A stretch of DNA of 64,000 nt from Sinotaia quadrata (Eukaryota > Mollusca > Gastropoda > Architaenioglossa > Viviparidae). Shown in pieces: positions 11,861 to 24,035 of this stretch. Positions within the stretch are counted from its first letter, which is position 1; each line of letters begins with the position of its first letter. The translations under genes and the position numbers were made by a program. The DNA lies in NCBI GenBank assembly GCA_028829895.1, contig CM054177.1:74445163-74509162 (forward strand). Reading direction: 5' to 3'. The notes under the pieces are model-generated. The model saw only the letters and a list, made by a program, of their open reading frames with translations. It searched no databases and had not been told where the DNA came from.

Positions 11861-12484
11861 TTCATTTACTCCTTCTTCTGTAAACTTTTTGTCCTTTCTT
11901 TTTATTCTCCTTAACATTCCAAGCTGCCTCGTTTTCACTCACTCAGTTTTATCCATCTACCCTTGTCATGTGTACCGGTAACCATCATCAATTTCTCTCT
12001 CCCACAACAGTGAAAGTGAAGGTTGAAGGCTCTGCGTTCTCGTTCAGGTGAGATTCAATGGCACTTCCGGGTGAAAAATAGTTGACGACTCAGCACCCTA
12101 ACTCAAGGTAGTATTACTTCATGAAGCACGAGATAGTATGTTTAGTGACAAGTCCTTGAGATGGGACGATAAAGAGCTTTCTGTGTGTTAAGCATGTTAG
12201 TGATCACTTTGTCTAAATTGTAGTGCCGTCGACTGTTTCTCAAGCAAGTTCTCACAGAATAAAAAGAACGTCACCCTTAAAATAAAAAAAACGAAAATCA
12301 CCTCCTCTTTCTATTTTTAAAAAAAACAAACAATGCCTCTCTCAATTTCAGAACTCAAACCTCTTCAGAAGCATTTACACCAGTGTGCAAGATCAACCCA
12401 ACTTAAGACTCGATATTTAGAATAAAATATCTAAATGGAATCATTCAGTCAATGAATCAGTCATCCAATCAATCAATCAAATTT
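11861..12484. other. No recognised feature
   Basis: Pyrimidine-rich at 11840-11960, then ordinary AT-rich sequence. Confidence 0.5.
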
Positions 12485-12531
12485 TGTGTGTGTGTGTGTG
12501 TGTGTCTGTCTCTGTGTGTGTGTGTGTGTGT

Positions 12532-12585
<54 letters not shown>
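12485..12585. repeat. (GT)n microsatellite
   Basis: About 100 bp of GT with TCTC and TAT interruptions. Confidence 0.97.
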
Positions 12586-12587
<2 letters not shown>

Positions 12588-14214
12588 ATGCATTACTTTA
12601 GTCGTATTGAAGGCTGCTCCAAAACCTTGGTTATTGATGTGCCAGTATTGTTGCCTTGTGTTTAATTCGTTACTTAGTGGCACAGACTGAATGAATGTAA
12701 CTATGCTTTGAAGATTAGTTAATAAAAGAAATAAGTATCATACAATGTTTTTGAATTATATTCTTTTGTTATATGTTTGCCTGTGTCCATATATTTGAGG
12801 TAACTTTGTCTATAGATAATTACTGCGAAGAAAACTAATGTTTCAATTTCAGGAAGTGCTGGGCACCCAGGGTAATAATTTACAACTGCTGTCTAAACAA
12901 GTATGTAGAATTAGTAGTAGTAGAAGAAGCTATGATAGTAATGGAGTTAATTAAAAATGAAAAGATTTATCTAAAAGATTTTATCATCGTCGTCCATTGT
13001 CATATCACATCACCACCACCATTATCATCCATTGTCATCATAATCATCGTCGTCATTGTCATTATTATTATTACCATCAGCTATTATTCTAATCAGCATT
13101 AGAAAAATTAGTATTAGTATACTTAATCAAAAAACGATTTCTTATCAGTGAGAGGAAGTGAGGTAAGTAGACATAAATTTATTTTTGTTTTACATTTAAC
13201 AGTGACAAATACGCTCTCGTGTTTTTTTTTCTCATAGAATTAATATTAGTGTCTGTATAGGCAACATTGCTGACACCAGACTCAAGGGGGTGCGTGTGTG
13301 TAGGGTGCCTTTTAGTGATTGTACTGAAATATGTACTTTTTCTACTATATATTATTATTACAATATTTCTTGATAATTTTCCTTTTACTATACAGTCATC
13401 AACTGAACAGTAGGAAACGACACACCATTTACTAACCTAAGCAACTAAATTAAATGAGTAAATAAAATTAAATTAAAAAATTTAATACAGTTTAACTTGT
13501 CTTGACTGCGCTGCTCTTTGTCAGAATTCATCCTACTGTTATATTGCCAAATAGAATCGCTGCTAAAGTTACACCCACACTAATAAAATCTTAATACTGT
13601 TACGCTCCTTAATAGAAGTTCTGCTACAGTTACGTCCCCTCAACCTAGCAAATCCTTTTTTTTTTGTAGGCAATGATCTGGAAGTATATCGTGCAGCATT
13701 TCCACTGTCCAATTCACAATAATATTTTGTGTGCGTCCTCTTCTCTAACGGTGTGCTCCTCCCCTCCCCCAGTTTTATATTAAGAAAGTTCTTTGATAAA
13801 ATCAAAGTAATATGATGTCATAATAATTAAAATATATCCATGTAGATAATCAAAGTCAGTGAGTGATTATCTAAAACACGATAACAATATATTTAAGATA
13901 TTTAAAAAAAATATTATTAGGAACTAAAACCTAATTTTATCTGATATTTCAAACGCTGTATACTCGACGAAATAAAGTCAAATGAATCTGTTTCTACTAC
14001 GAGGCCTTCATCGGACAGATAGTGACATCAATAAGTGAGGTTTTTTTTCTTAAAGCATATATACATGCGGTGTTTTAGATTTTCATAGGTACTACCACTA
14101 AAGTTCCCATTGTAAACTATTTTCGCCAAAATAATTATGCATATTTGTGTATGTGCTTGTCTTGTATGTTCACTAAACGATGTTAAGTCTGACTTCCTGT
14201 TGGGCTGCGTTCAT
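12586..14214. other. No gene; (ATC)n-like patch and a weak 45 bp repeat
   Basis: ATC/GTC/ACC triplets at 12980-13078. Weak repetition of CTGCTAAAGTTAC-like sequence at 13550-13640. Otherwise AT-rich. Confidence 0.55.
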
Positions 14215-14402
14215 GTTATTCTGTCATATATTATCTACTTTTATTGCGTCATATGTTACCTATTGTTATTGTCATATATTACCTATTGTTATTGCGTCAT
14301 ATATTTACTATTATTATTACGTTGTATATTACCTACATTTATTGCGTCATATATTACATACTGTTATTACTTCATATATTACCTATTGTTATTGTGTCAT
14401 AT
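14215..14402. repeat. 25 bp minisatellite, about 8 units
   Basis: Units of TTATTGCGTCATATATTACC type, 22-26 bp apart. The Tyr/Cys-rich frames here are artefacts. Confidence 0.92.
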
Positions 14403-14990
14403 AAGTGACCATCCACCCCGACATCAGTCACACTTTCCATATAAGCCATTTGTAGCTTTTTAAATACTTTAACAGAGGTTTGAATGCTGACAGCCTTTTC
14501 CAAATAGGAAAATAAGGTTCTTTTATAGGTTTATTAAAGATTTAACATGTAAAAATAAATTGACGTTTTGAGAAAACGGTTTAAAAGTAATGAAAATTCA
14601 AAACCCCAGCTTTAGCATAGCAATCAAAGATATTTTGTCATAAAACTTAAATAAAATGTTAATAAAGCTATGGCACTTACAGAAATGTTATTGTTAAAAA
14701 CTGCCATATTCTGTTTATACGAAATATCTCAAATATAGATATTAATCAATGATTTATGCATGCTGTTGGCATATCAATAGCTCTTTTGGTAGCATGTTAA
14801 CTAGAGCGTACAGTGCCCTTATTTATATTTTAAAAAAAGACAAAGCCTTAAATGTTTACACCATAAATTACTTACTGAGTAAAAATAACTATTTATATAA
14901 AAGGTTCATCGAAATCAGAATTTAAAAAATCTGTGTATATAGCTGTTGGCTTTTGCTTCGCCGGTAAGTGAAACCACGTGTGTATTAGCA
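14403..14990. other. No recognised feature
   Basis: AT-rich, no exon support. Confidence 0.5.
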
Positions 14991-15300
14991 GTGAACACAC
15001 AAGGGTCCTGTATTGCATCAAATGCGAGAATTTAGAAATAATGCTGAGTCGTCACAGTTCTAAACAAGCTGCTCAACAAATATTTAAAATATTTTGCTGT
15101 AGAGATAGACAGCTGTCAAGAAGTAAACCCAGATTCCTAAATGTTTAATGTGGGACTTACTAATGATTTACTAATGTTCACTGGATGTGGCAGAGTAAGC
15201 TTCCTAAATGTTTGAATGAACTTTGTGGGACTTACCAATGAGCTGACTAATGTTCACTGGATGGGGCAGAGTAAGATCTAGGAATCATGACGGACACAAG
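14991..15300 (+). repeat. Dispersed repeat, block Y, copy 2, with an internal 70 bp duplication
   Basis: Matches 10152-10384. It is longer because the segment CCTAAATGTTT to GGCAGAGTAAG occurs twice (about 15137-15206 and 15207-15275) but once in copy 1, so a local tandem duplication followed the spread of the repeat. Confidence 0.85.
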
Positions 15301-15354
15301 TAACTATGATTGTCTTATTTGGAATCGTTGCTGACACAATTTCTTTTCTTTCAG

Positions 15355-15449
15355 ACAGATATAATGTAAACCAAGATAAATCAGTTCCAGGATTGCCAAC
15401 TACATGCAGGAGATGGTACAGCAAAGCACCTTGGCCAAAAGTATCACAG
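15355..15449 (+). CDS. Candidate small internal exon of an unknown gene
   Basis: A 95 nt stretch bounded by a strong acceptor (TTTCTTTTCTTTCAG, ending 15354) and a weaker donor (CACAG then GTTGTA, from 15450). One frame is open and reads protein-like: DRYNVNQDKSVPGLP, TTCRRWYSKAPWPKVSQ. It enters with two bases of a codon and leaves in phase 0. It lies 55 bp after the second copy of the dispersed repeat, and the first copy has no counterpart, so it is not part of that repeat. No flanking exons were found and no family is recognised. It could be an exon, an old transposon fragment or chance. Confidence 0.28.
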
Positions 15450-15524
15450 GTTGTAGATATATATGTTAGAAGGACAGCTTTAATGTAGTGATAGATGTGA
15501 TAATGTGAAAATTATTAAAAAGAT

Positions 15525-15640
15525 TATGGTGATTTAGCAGTGAATTTTAGTCGAGAGGCTAATGAACTAAATTATATTTTTCAAAGGACAATTTGTACAA
15601 AGACTATTTTTCAAAGGACTATTTTTACAAAGACTATTGA
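15525..15640 (+). repeat. Dispersed repeat, blocks X and Z, copy 2
   Basis: X at 15525-15573 is almost identical to 9965-10012. Z-like ATTTGTACAAAGACTATTTT follows at about 15590, partly repeated. In this copy both lie after block Y, the reverse of copy 1, although all blocks stay on the plus strand. Confidence 0.8.
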
Positions 15641-16574
15641 TAGAAATAATATATTGGAGACATAGGTAAGGGTACTTCTTGCAGAAAAAAAACTGTTTTA
15701 CAATAGCTATTTTAAAAGGTAATGGAAGAATTGAAAAGGAAGGAGATGTATGTATAATGTCTGCCCGCAAATAAAATGATGATCATTACTTTAAACACAT
15801 TAGTATAGGGTCGTGTTTATATGACGTTAGGATAATTTTATTGATGACAATCCATTTGATACAGTTATTTAAGACAGTAAAACATGAAAATAAGAACTGT
15901 CTTTCAAGTTTTCGCCGTTTTCTCTAGGTCCGTCACTGTGTCCAGATGATCCCATGTAAACAAAAGTCAGGACGATTACACCCTCAGTGTAATGTTGCCT
16001 GTTCGAACTGAGCTATTAAGGGCGTTAACAAGTGTTTTCGTCTTACGATCACTGCTTGCGGTTGCCATCTTTGGAATTCTTTGCTTGTCATTGGCTTGGG
16101 CGAATCACGTGAAGTACGTGGCCAATCACATATGGGTATTTCTTTCCCAGTGACACGATTGTTTACAGATAGCTATTATTTCCAGAGCTTTCATTGACTT
16201 TCTATTTTAACTTTAACTACTTGAAATCCACTGTTTCTAACAAATAAAAGAATGACGTTTCCGGTGATATAAAATAAGTTGGGTCCATTTGCAGAGTTGA
16301 GGGGTGACGCGTTGGTGTTTTTGTAAAAGTTGCGGCAATTTTCTCGAACACGCAAAGACGGGTTGGTGCTTTAAATTACTTTAAAAGCTATTTTCAAGGA
16401 AACACCAAAGTTTGTTCTTTTAAGGATACGTTGAATAATGTTTCCTTTTGCCATTTCACCCAAAATGTCATTTTTACCAACCCGATCCCCTCCACCTTAT
16501 ATTTTCCATGCTAGCGCAAAACTAACCTTTGGACAAAGGAAATTAAACAGCCGCGGACGGGTCACTTATTGCTT
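15641..16574. other. No gene recognised outside the promoter-like cluster at 16.06-16.13 kb
   Basis: Somewhat higher GC at 15930-16130. No splice-bounded frame was found next to it. Confidence 0.45.
16060..16130. promoter_or_regulatory. CCAAT / E-box / CCAAT cluster
   Basis: In 40 bp: ATTGG at 16090-16094 (CCAAT on the minus strand), CACGTG at 16106-16111, TACGTG at 16115-16120 and CCAAT at 16122-16126. Just upstream is GCCATCTTTG (YY1-like) at about 16065. Opposed CCAAT boxes around an E-box are typical of proximal promoters (NF-Y with USF/MYC-type bHLH factors). No supported gene starts next to it, so function is inferred. Confidence 0.35.
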
Positions 16575-16665
16575 GATGTTATTACGTCATATATTACACG
16601 TTATAGTGTAATTTATTACATACTTTTATTGCGTCATATTTTACATAATATTTTATTATAGATGG
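16575..16665. repeat. Second patch of the 25 bp TTGCGTCATATATTAC family
   Basis: TTATTACGTCATATATTAC and TTTATTGCGTCATATTTTAC match units of the 14215-14402 array, 2.2 kb away. Confidence 0.8.
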
Positions 16666-18132
<1,467 letters not shown>

Positions 18133-18444
18133 GGTATATAATATACTATCAGCCAAGACATATAATGTACTATCAGCCATGGCATATAATGTACTATCAG
18201 CCAAGACATATAATGTACTATCAGCCATGACATATAATGTACTATCAGCCATGACATATAATGTATTATCAGACATGATGTATAATGTACTATCAGCCAT
18301 GACATATAATGTACTATCAGCCATGACATATAATGTATTATCAGACATGATGTATAATGTACTATCAGCCATGACATATAATGTACTATCAGCCATGACA
18401 TATAATGTATTATCAGACATGGCGTATAATGTACTATCAGCCAG
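18133..18444. repeat. 24 bp minisatellite, 13 units, with 72 bp higher-order units
   Basis: Unit: CATATAATGTACTATCAGCC plus ATGA. Three variants (a; b with TATTATCAGACAT; c starting GATGTATAAT) recur in the order a-b-c. Because 24 is divisible by three and no stops occur, frames on both strands stay open and look like 8-residue repeat proteins. Confidence 0.96.
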
Positions 18445-19117
18445 GTTAATGTCCTAGTGGTGTGTGTAAGCTCCATAAGATCGATATCAAAGAGCTGTTT
18501 TCATACTTGCTGACATTTCAAACATGTGATCACTTAATAAATTTAATAAAATTAAAAATAAGAAAAATAATAGGAAACTACGAAATTCTCACACTTGCAC
18601 TCAACTAATACCTTTACACGCAGTTTGATTTCTTTAGATATTCAATAAAATGGACTTCAAAATATAACCTGTCTGAAAGTGAAGAGTTTATAATTCACAT
18701 AATGAATCCCCTCTTGGCATTAGTAAATGACTAGGCAGATTACATATACTTTCCGATATAAATTTCAATGGAAAATATGAAAACTAAATATCAGCACTTT
18801 TTGTGTCGGTAGCATGAATGCCAGGACTTCTTCAACACCGGACTTCGGTCTGGCAATCTACCTGGCGCGCTGTGAATACATTCTGTTTGAAGATAAGTTC
18901 AGTACTGTTCGTGGCGAGCTATGTGTCGCATTGCTGCGTGTAACTGGGCCTGAAAGTCTGTCTATTGTAAGCATTGTGATGTCTGTACGAACATTAATTA
19001 AAGATTACTTTTTTTGTTTCTTTCTGAACAGTACTGGTATCACCCATCTGAAGCAATAATTATTAATTTACTGGTTATTTTGAAGCTTTTACTTGTTGAT
19101 TTTTGAGTCGTTAAAAC
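18445..19117 (-). other. Probable 3' UTR or downstream flank of the zinc-finger gene
   Basis: No exon evidence. A minus-strand ATTAAA at 18547-18542, about 570 nt after the stop, and an AGTAAA nearer the stop (about 19073-19068) are possible poly(A) signals; neither is convincing. Confidence 0.35.
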
Positions 19118-19960
19118 TTAATTCACATCCACATTGTCATCAGAGTTATCGGAGTCAACAACAATGTCTCGTTCTTCATCGTTACCATTGACGTCGGCCA
19201 CTTTTGACGCAAGATGAGGCAAAGTTTGCTGCTCTGCCATTGAAGACGGTGGGGCTTGATATCTGTCGATGCAAACGTCAGTAGCATTGTTGTGTATTAT
19301 GTTTTCATCATCAGTGTTTGAATCATTGACGTCATAGTCGTCTTCCAACTCTATGTCACCACCATCATCATCATCATCGTCGTCGTCGTCGTCGTCACCT
19401 TCGCCAACGTCCTCAGGGACAACACTTCGCACCTTGCGGCTGCCATTCACTTGCTGGATCCGACTGTAAGGTGCGGCATTGTTGTTGGAGTGGTGACTGC
19501 GATCACGATTCGAACTGTGTTCTAAGCGTCCAGTGTTATCCGCCTCTCTGCTTCCCAATATCCCCCAGTTCGGACTCCGCTGTTGCCCACCTTGCCCGTG
19601 AGCCAGCAACCCTACTTCCACCATCATTTCGCTGCTCTCGCTTCCGACCTCGATTTCGTCGTCGTTGTCATCGTCGCCGTCGACGTATTGCGGTTTTCCA
19701 GTGACCTCATCGAACAGGCGCAATCGTTCGTGGATACGTTTGTGTCTCTCCAGGTTGCTCTTGTGACTGGTGGCGTAGTCGCAGCGTGGACAGCGGTAAT
19801 CCTTCTGGCCACTGTGCACTGAGAGGTGGCGCTTCAGCAGCGCCTTGCGACAGAAGCGCCGCCCGCAGTACGGGCAGGAGTAGCCATTGTGGTGGAAGAT
19901 CATGATGTGCTCGCGGAGGGACGCCTTCGTGTTGAACTGTACCCCACAACATTCTAGCAC
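19118..19960 (-). CDS. C2H2 zinc-finger protein, last coding exon (fingers 2-4 and acidic tail)
   Basis: This is the terminal coding exon of a multi-exon gene, probably a nuclear DNA-binding regulator. The acceptor is CAG at 19963-19961, after a T-rich stretch. The exon begins in phase 0 and ends at a stop at 19120-19118, giving 280 codons. Finger 2 (from CCGVQF) has a good second half (C-x12-H-x4-H), but its first Cys lacks the usual C-x2-C spacing. Finger 3 (CPYC...HLSVH) and finger 4 (CPRC...HKRIH) are canonical C-x2-C-x12-H-x3-H, joined by the linker SGQKDY, which resembles TGEKPY. The remaining roughly 200 residues are predicted disordered: Asp/Glu/Ser-rich, with 11 consecutive Asp encoded at about 19396-19364 by a GAC/GAT run. 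I cannot assign the family. The finger coding is clear; that the tail is acidic and activating or binding is inference. Downstream, 18445-19117 is probably 3' UTR. Confidence 0.9.
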   Translation of the reverse strand: MLECCGVQFNTKASLREHIMIFHHNGYSCPYCGRRFCRKALLKRHLSVHSGQKDYRCPRCDYATSHKSNLERHKRIHERLRLFDEVTGKPQYVDGDDDNDDEIEVGSESSEMMVEVGLLAHGQGGQQRSPNWGILGSREADNTGRLEHSSNRDRSHHSNNNAAPYSRIQQVNGSRKVRSVVPEDVGEGDDDDDDDDDDDGGDIELEDDYDVNDSNTDDENIIHNNATDVCIDRYQAPPSSMAEQQTLPHLASKVADVNGNDEERDIVVDSDNSDDNVDVN

Positions 19961-20544
19961 CTGTAATAAGAATAGTACAATGTGTTGATCATCATCATTA
20001 TCATCATAACAATAATAATAATATAAAATGATGGCATGTGGTTATTGTACAATGTAATACTTATATATTTATCATTATAAATTAAATTATTAAAATATTA
20101 ATACTTTTTCTGACAAGATCTTTAACCTTGATCTTTTAAACAAAATTGTTATTTAATTTTATTTACTGCCTGCTTAGGTAGGGATACTTTTGTGGTATGA
20201 TTTTAAGTTTTATTCATATTCGTATTTTGACAGTAGAATATTTTTGGAAGGAACTTTTTAACCTCTGTTTTGAAAGTTGACAATTCTTTTTTGTCTTTTT
20301 CCTTATTTCTGTGTTGCAGTCTGATAGATTCTTTCATAGATGATGTTGCTTAGTTTAGTTTAGTTGCAATGTATTCGCATTTGTGTATGTGATTGTGTAC
20401 GTATGAGTGCCTGCTGCATAATTCTTAGCTATTTATTTTATTTCTGATATTTTTGTAACTGAAAATTATTTTCACGTTCCACACACACACACACACAGGT
20501 TGTGTGAAATACGAAAAGTGTGACAAAAATACCAGCAACCTTAC

Positions 20545-20745
20545 TTTATCGCACGCTTGATGCATCGTAGATACATGACGCTTGAGGTTGTTGCGGCGGT
20601 CTGTGACGTAGCGACAGTGGGGGCAGGGGAAGAGCTTCCCTCTGAACGTGTTGCAGACAAGCATGGCCAGCTCCAGGTAGTTCCGGTTGATGAATGGCGT
20701 CTTCAACTTGGACATCTCTGATGCCAACTGAGCGTGGTTTAATGC
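20545..20745 (-). CDS. C2H2 zinc-finger protein, third identified exon (finger 1)
   Basis: An internal exon of 201 nt, 67 codons, phase 0 at both ends. The acceptor is TTCCAG ending at 20746. The donor is AAA then GTAAGG, with the intron starting at 20544. The peptide begins ALNHAQLASEM and holds a hydrophobic stretch (NYLELAMLV) followed by one canonical finger, CPHC...HVSTMH (C-x2-C-x12-H-x4-H). It joins the last exon without a frame change across a 584 bp intron (20544-19961). The Cys just before the junction (QACDK) may contribute to the odd second finger. Splice signals, phase and motif agree, so the exon is well supported. Confidence 0.88.
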
Positions 20746-20869
20746 CTGGAACAAATGTTTTCTGCGTGAGTGCCTAGCAGGCTGGGGGTTCTTTGAAGTA
20801 GTAATTCTCTGTTTTAAAGCTATGGTTTTGACGACACTGGCATATTGGCAACACGCTGTAGCAACAGTA

Positions 20870-21200
20870 GCAGTAATTATTGCTGTCGTAATGGGAGCGG
20901 TAACAATAGGTGCACAGTGGTGGAAATTATTAGGAGCTTAGGTGTGGTACAAAGAAGTATAGAAGTAGGAATAATATTAGGAACATAGAAGTGCATGTAG
21001 TATTGATAGGAACAGTTGTAGCAATTTTCTAGGATGGTAGAAGTGGTATTATGGTAGTGCAGAAATAGTATTAATGGGAGCATAGAAGTAGCAATTATAG
21101 GAGCGTACAAGTATTAATAATTGGAGTATACGAAATAGCATATCACTTAGTATTATAAGAGCAAACAGCAGTATTATAAGATCAAAGAGTTAGTAATAGT
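20870..21200. repeat. Decayed repeat with GGAGCATAGAAGTAG-like units (intronic)
   Basis: Loose recurrence of TAGAAGTA, ATTAGGA and ATAGGAGC motifs every 25-35 bp; an old array in intron 2 of the zinc-finger gene. Confidence 0.55.
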
Positions 21201-21330
21201 TTCAGTACAACATGAGTTGTTTAGCTGTGGTAATATTTAAAGACCAAGTGAAATGGAATCTAGGTCAAACATAGTTTGTAAACGAGATTTGTCCCGTTAC
21301 TAAGACACAACCCCAAGCTCTCTGGGTAAA

Positions 21331-21375
21331 ACAAGCAGGTGACGTCACAAATGGGAGTCAAATGGCCGCCAATGT
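21331..21375 (+). promoter_or_regulatory. Perfect CRE with CCAAT next to the nested candidate exon
   Basis: TGACGTCA at 21340-21347 is the full palindromic CREB/ATF site. ATGGCCGCCAAT at 21362-21373 joins a YY1-like core to a CCAAT. They directly precede and overlap the candidate ATG at 21362. The motif match is exact; use as a promoter is inferred. Confidence 0.35.
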
Positions 21376-21515
21376 AATTTTCTCTAGTACACCATATCAT
21401 TTTGATCCAATTCGTGCTGGTGACAGCGAAAGTTCATCCGATAGTAGTTCGTATATCATTTCTAATAATGCTGGAGATATACCGAGGAAACAATGACTGA
21501 CGATGACCTTGACAG
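21362..21515 (+). CDS. Candidate first exon, antisense inside the zinc-finger gene intron; possibly frameshifted
   Basis: An ATG at 21362 opens a 44-codon frame, MAANVIFSSTPYHFDPI then Asp/Ser/Glu-rich sequence, ending at TGA 21494-21496. A good donor (GACAG then GTAAAT) follows at 21515/21516. In the +1 frame the last 30 bases before that donor encode an acidic stretch (EETMTDDDLDR), so one lost or gained base near 21480-21490 would explain the premature stop. Just upstream are a perfect CRE (TGACGTCA, 21340-21347) and a CCGCCAAT. A Phe/Pro motif followed by an acidic Ser-rich stretch recalls the start of some invertebrate repeat-family proteins, but I cannot identify it. It could be a pseudo-exon. 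Confidence 0.3.
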
Positions 21516-23059
21516 GTAAATTAATTTTTAATAATATAAAGTAGCCATACGTTTGTTGTCACATCGTTAAGCGCATAGACATGTTTCTAAGAATTCTTAA
21601 AATGAGTTATGCATGATTTTTATATGAATGAAAAAAGATTTTAAATATTTATTACTATTATTGATAGTATTAACGATCTTTACTAACATTTAGAGAATAT
21701 CAGTAAAATTTTTTTTTCATTAAGTGATTATCATTCTGTATACAATTTAAAATTACTTTATTTTCTAATGATGAACAATATAGAGAATAGCAGTTTGTCT
21801 TGTTTTTAAATGAGTGATTATTTTTCATATTATAAATATGTGTAAATATATCTAATTTTTAATTACTTTATTTACTATAAGAGTAGTTTCTTTTATATTT
21901 CTTTCTATATATTTGCATGTTTGTGCATTTATGTTTGTAGAAATTTATATGTGGGTTTTTTTGTGTGTGTACTGTTTTATTTATTTAGTATTGTAAATCA
22001 AAAGCTTTTAACTTTATCAATTAATGGCCAATGTTATATTAATTTTATAGTTGGATAGTCTAATAAGGCTTAAATATATGCATTTCTTCTTATTAATATT
22101 GCAATTATTTGTTTATTGTGTATACATGATCTAAAGTAACAATCAAATACAGTTACCAAAAAACATGGCTAGAATTCAAGTGAAAAATATCATTTTTCGC
22201 CTCCTTAATAATGGTGATATAATTAGTGGAACAACATTTTATAACTTTGCTAATATGCAGTATTACCATAAACTGTAAAGTAAAATATTTAATTATGTTA
22301 AATATGATCAAGTTACTTCAACTATTCATTTGTACACAAATATTTTGGCACATGCATAATAATAATGATCAAATTCTAATGGATTTACCAACTAAAGTTA
22401 ACAGCAGAAAATAAAGATTTCAGTTTTTGTCCTGATACTGGCTAGAGTAATAAGGTTATCATTTCAAGAAAATTTGTCATACATTTATGTTATGAACATC
22501 ATTAACAGTAATGCTACAGTATGTACAATAACATATTATCAAGCAATTAACACACAAGCAACCATTGAAGTAATAAAATGCATTCATACAAAATTCAGAT
22601 TAAAAAATGTGATGGGGGTGTGATGAATATATATTTAAAATATAAAGCATCTTATTCAGTAGATTCTTTTTATTAAGAAATTAGATATTGCAAAGTAATT
22701 AAACAACAATTGATTAATTGATAGTTAGTTAATATTATTAATAATCATGTTAACAACACATATCAAGCTGAAAATGCAAGAAGTTTCTATTTTACTAATT
22801 TATTAGAAGTACAACTGTTTTAGGCCCTTACCAATTAATATTCATTATTAATTTACCAAAAGTGTTTTTCATTATTGCATGAATACTGTTTTCTGTCTTT
22901 ATTGTATAGGTAGAAATGTAAAAAGTGAATTTAAATTAATTTTATTAGCCGTGGTGACAGTAGAAGTAATTCAAGTAAAAGTAGCATCAGTTAAAAAAGA
23001 AGTAATATTAAAGTATGAATAATAGCAGTTGCATTAGAAGTTAAAATACAATATTAATA
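21516..23059. other. AT-rich intron sequence, nothing recognised
   Basis: Very AT-rich with short runs. No splice-bounded frame or repeat array. Confidence 0.5.
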
Positions 23060-23905
23060 ATAGTAACATTACAGGTAACAACACTAGCAACATGTGTTAA
23101 GTACCGGTAAAAACACTAGTAATATGTGATAAATATACGTAATAACACTAGCAACAGGTGTTAAGTACAGTAAACAACACTAGCAAAGGTGTTAAGTACA
23201 GGTAACAACACTAGCAACAGGTGTAAAATACAGGGAAAATACTAGCAACAGATTTTAACTACAGGTAACAACACTTGCAACAGGTGTTAAGTATAGGTAA
23301 CAGTACTGTAGCAAGAGGTGTTAGGTACAAATGACAACACTATCAACAGGTGTTACGTACATATAACACAAGCAACAGGTGTTAAGTATATGTAACAACT
23401 CTAGCAACGGGTGTTAAGTACAAGGAACAACATTAGCATCAGGTGTTAAATACACTTTACAACACTAGCAAAGGTGTTAAAGTACAGGTAACAACACTAG
23501 CAACAGGTGTTAAATACAGGGGAAACCATTAGCAACATATTTTAACTACAGGGAAAAACACTGGCAACAGGTGTTAAGTACAGGTTACAGTACTATAGCA
23601 AGAGGTGTTAGGTGCAATTAACAATGCTATCAACAGGTGTTGCGTACAGGTAGCAACACAAGCAACAGGTATTTAGTACATGTAACAACACTAGCAGCGG
23701 GTGTTAAGTACAGGTAACAACACTAGCAACAGGTGTTAAGTACACATAACAACACTAGCAACAGGTGTTAAATACAGGAAAAAACACTAGCAATAGGTGT
23801 TAAATACAGATAAAGACACACTTTAGGTGTCATATACAAGTGCAAGATCCAACTCTAGCAGCAGGTGTTAAAGTACAAGTAACATTATGCACAACAGATG
23901 TTAAG
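23060..23905. repeat. 32 bp minisatellite, about 26 units, with a 287 bp higher-order period
   Basis: Unit: GTTAAGTACAGGTAACAACA then CTAGCAACAGGT. Distinctive variants recur 287 bp apart: TTTTAACTACAG at 23253 and 23540; GCAAGAGGTGTTAGG at 23311 and 23598. A block of about nine units was duplicated and both copies then diverged. It lies in intron 2 of the zinc-finger gene. Confidence 0.93.
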
Positions 23906-24035
23906 TATCTGTAATTTGCAGCGTTAAGAAAACAACAAATCAGTGTCTTTTGATCCACCTGTTAGAGCAGCTTCTGATTAAAGATAATTTTAAAGAAAAG
24001 TGTTAATGAAAACAATTTTGATTCCAGAAACAAAC

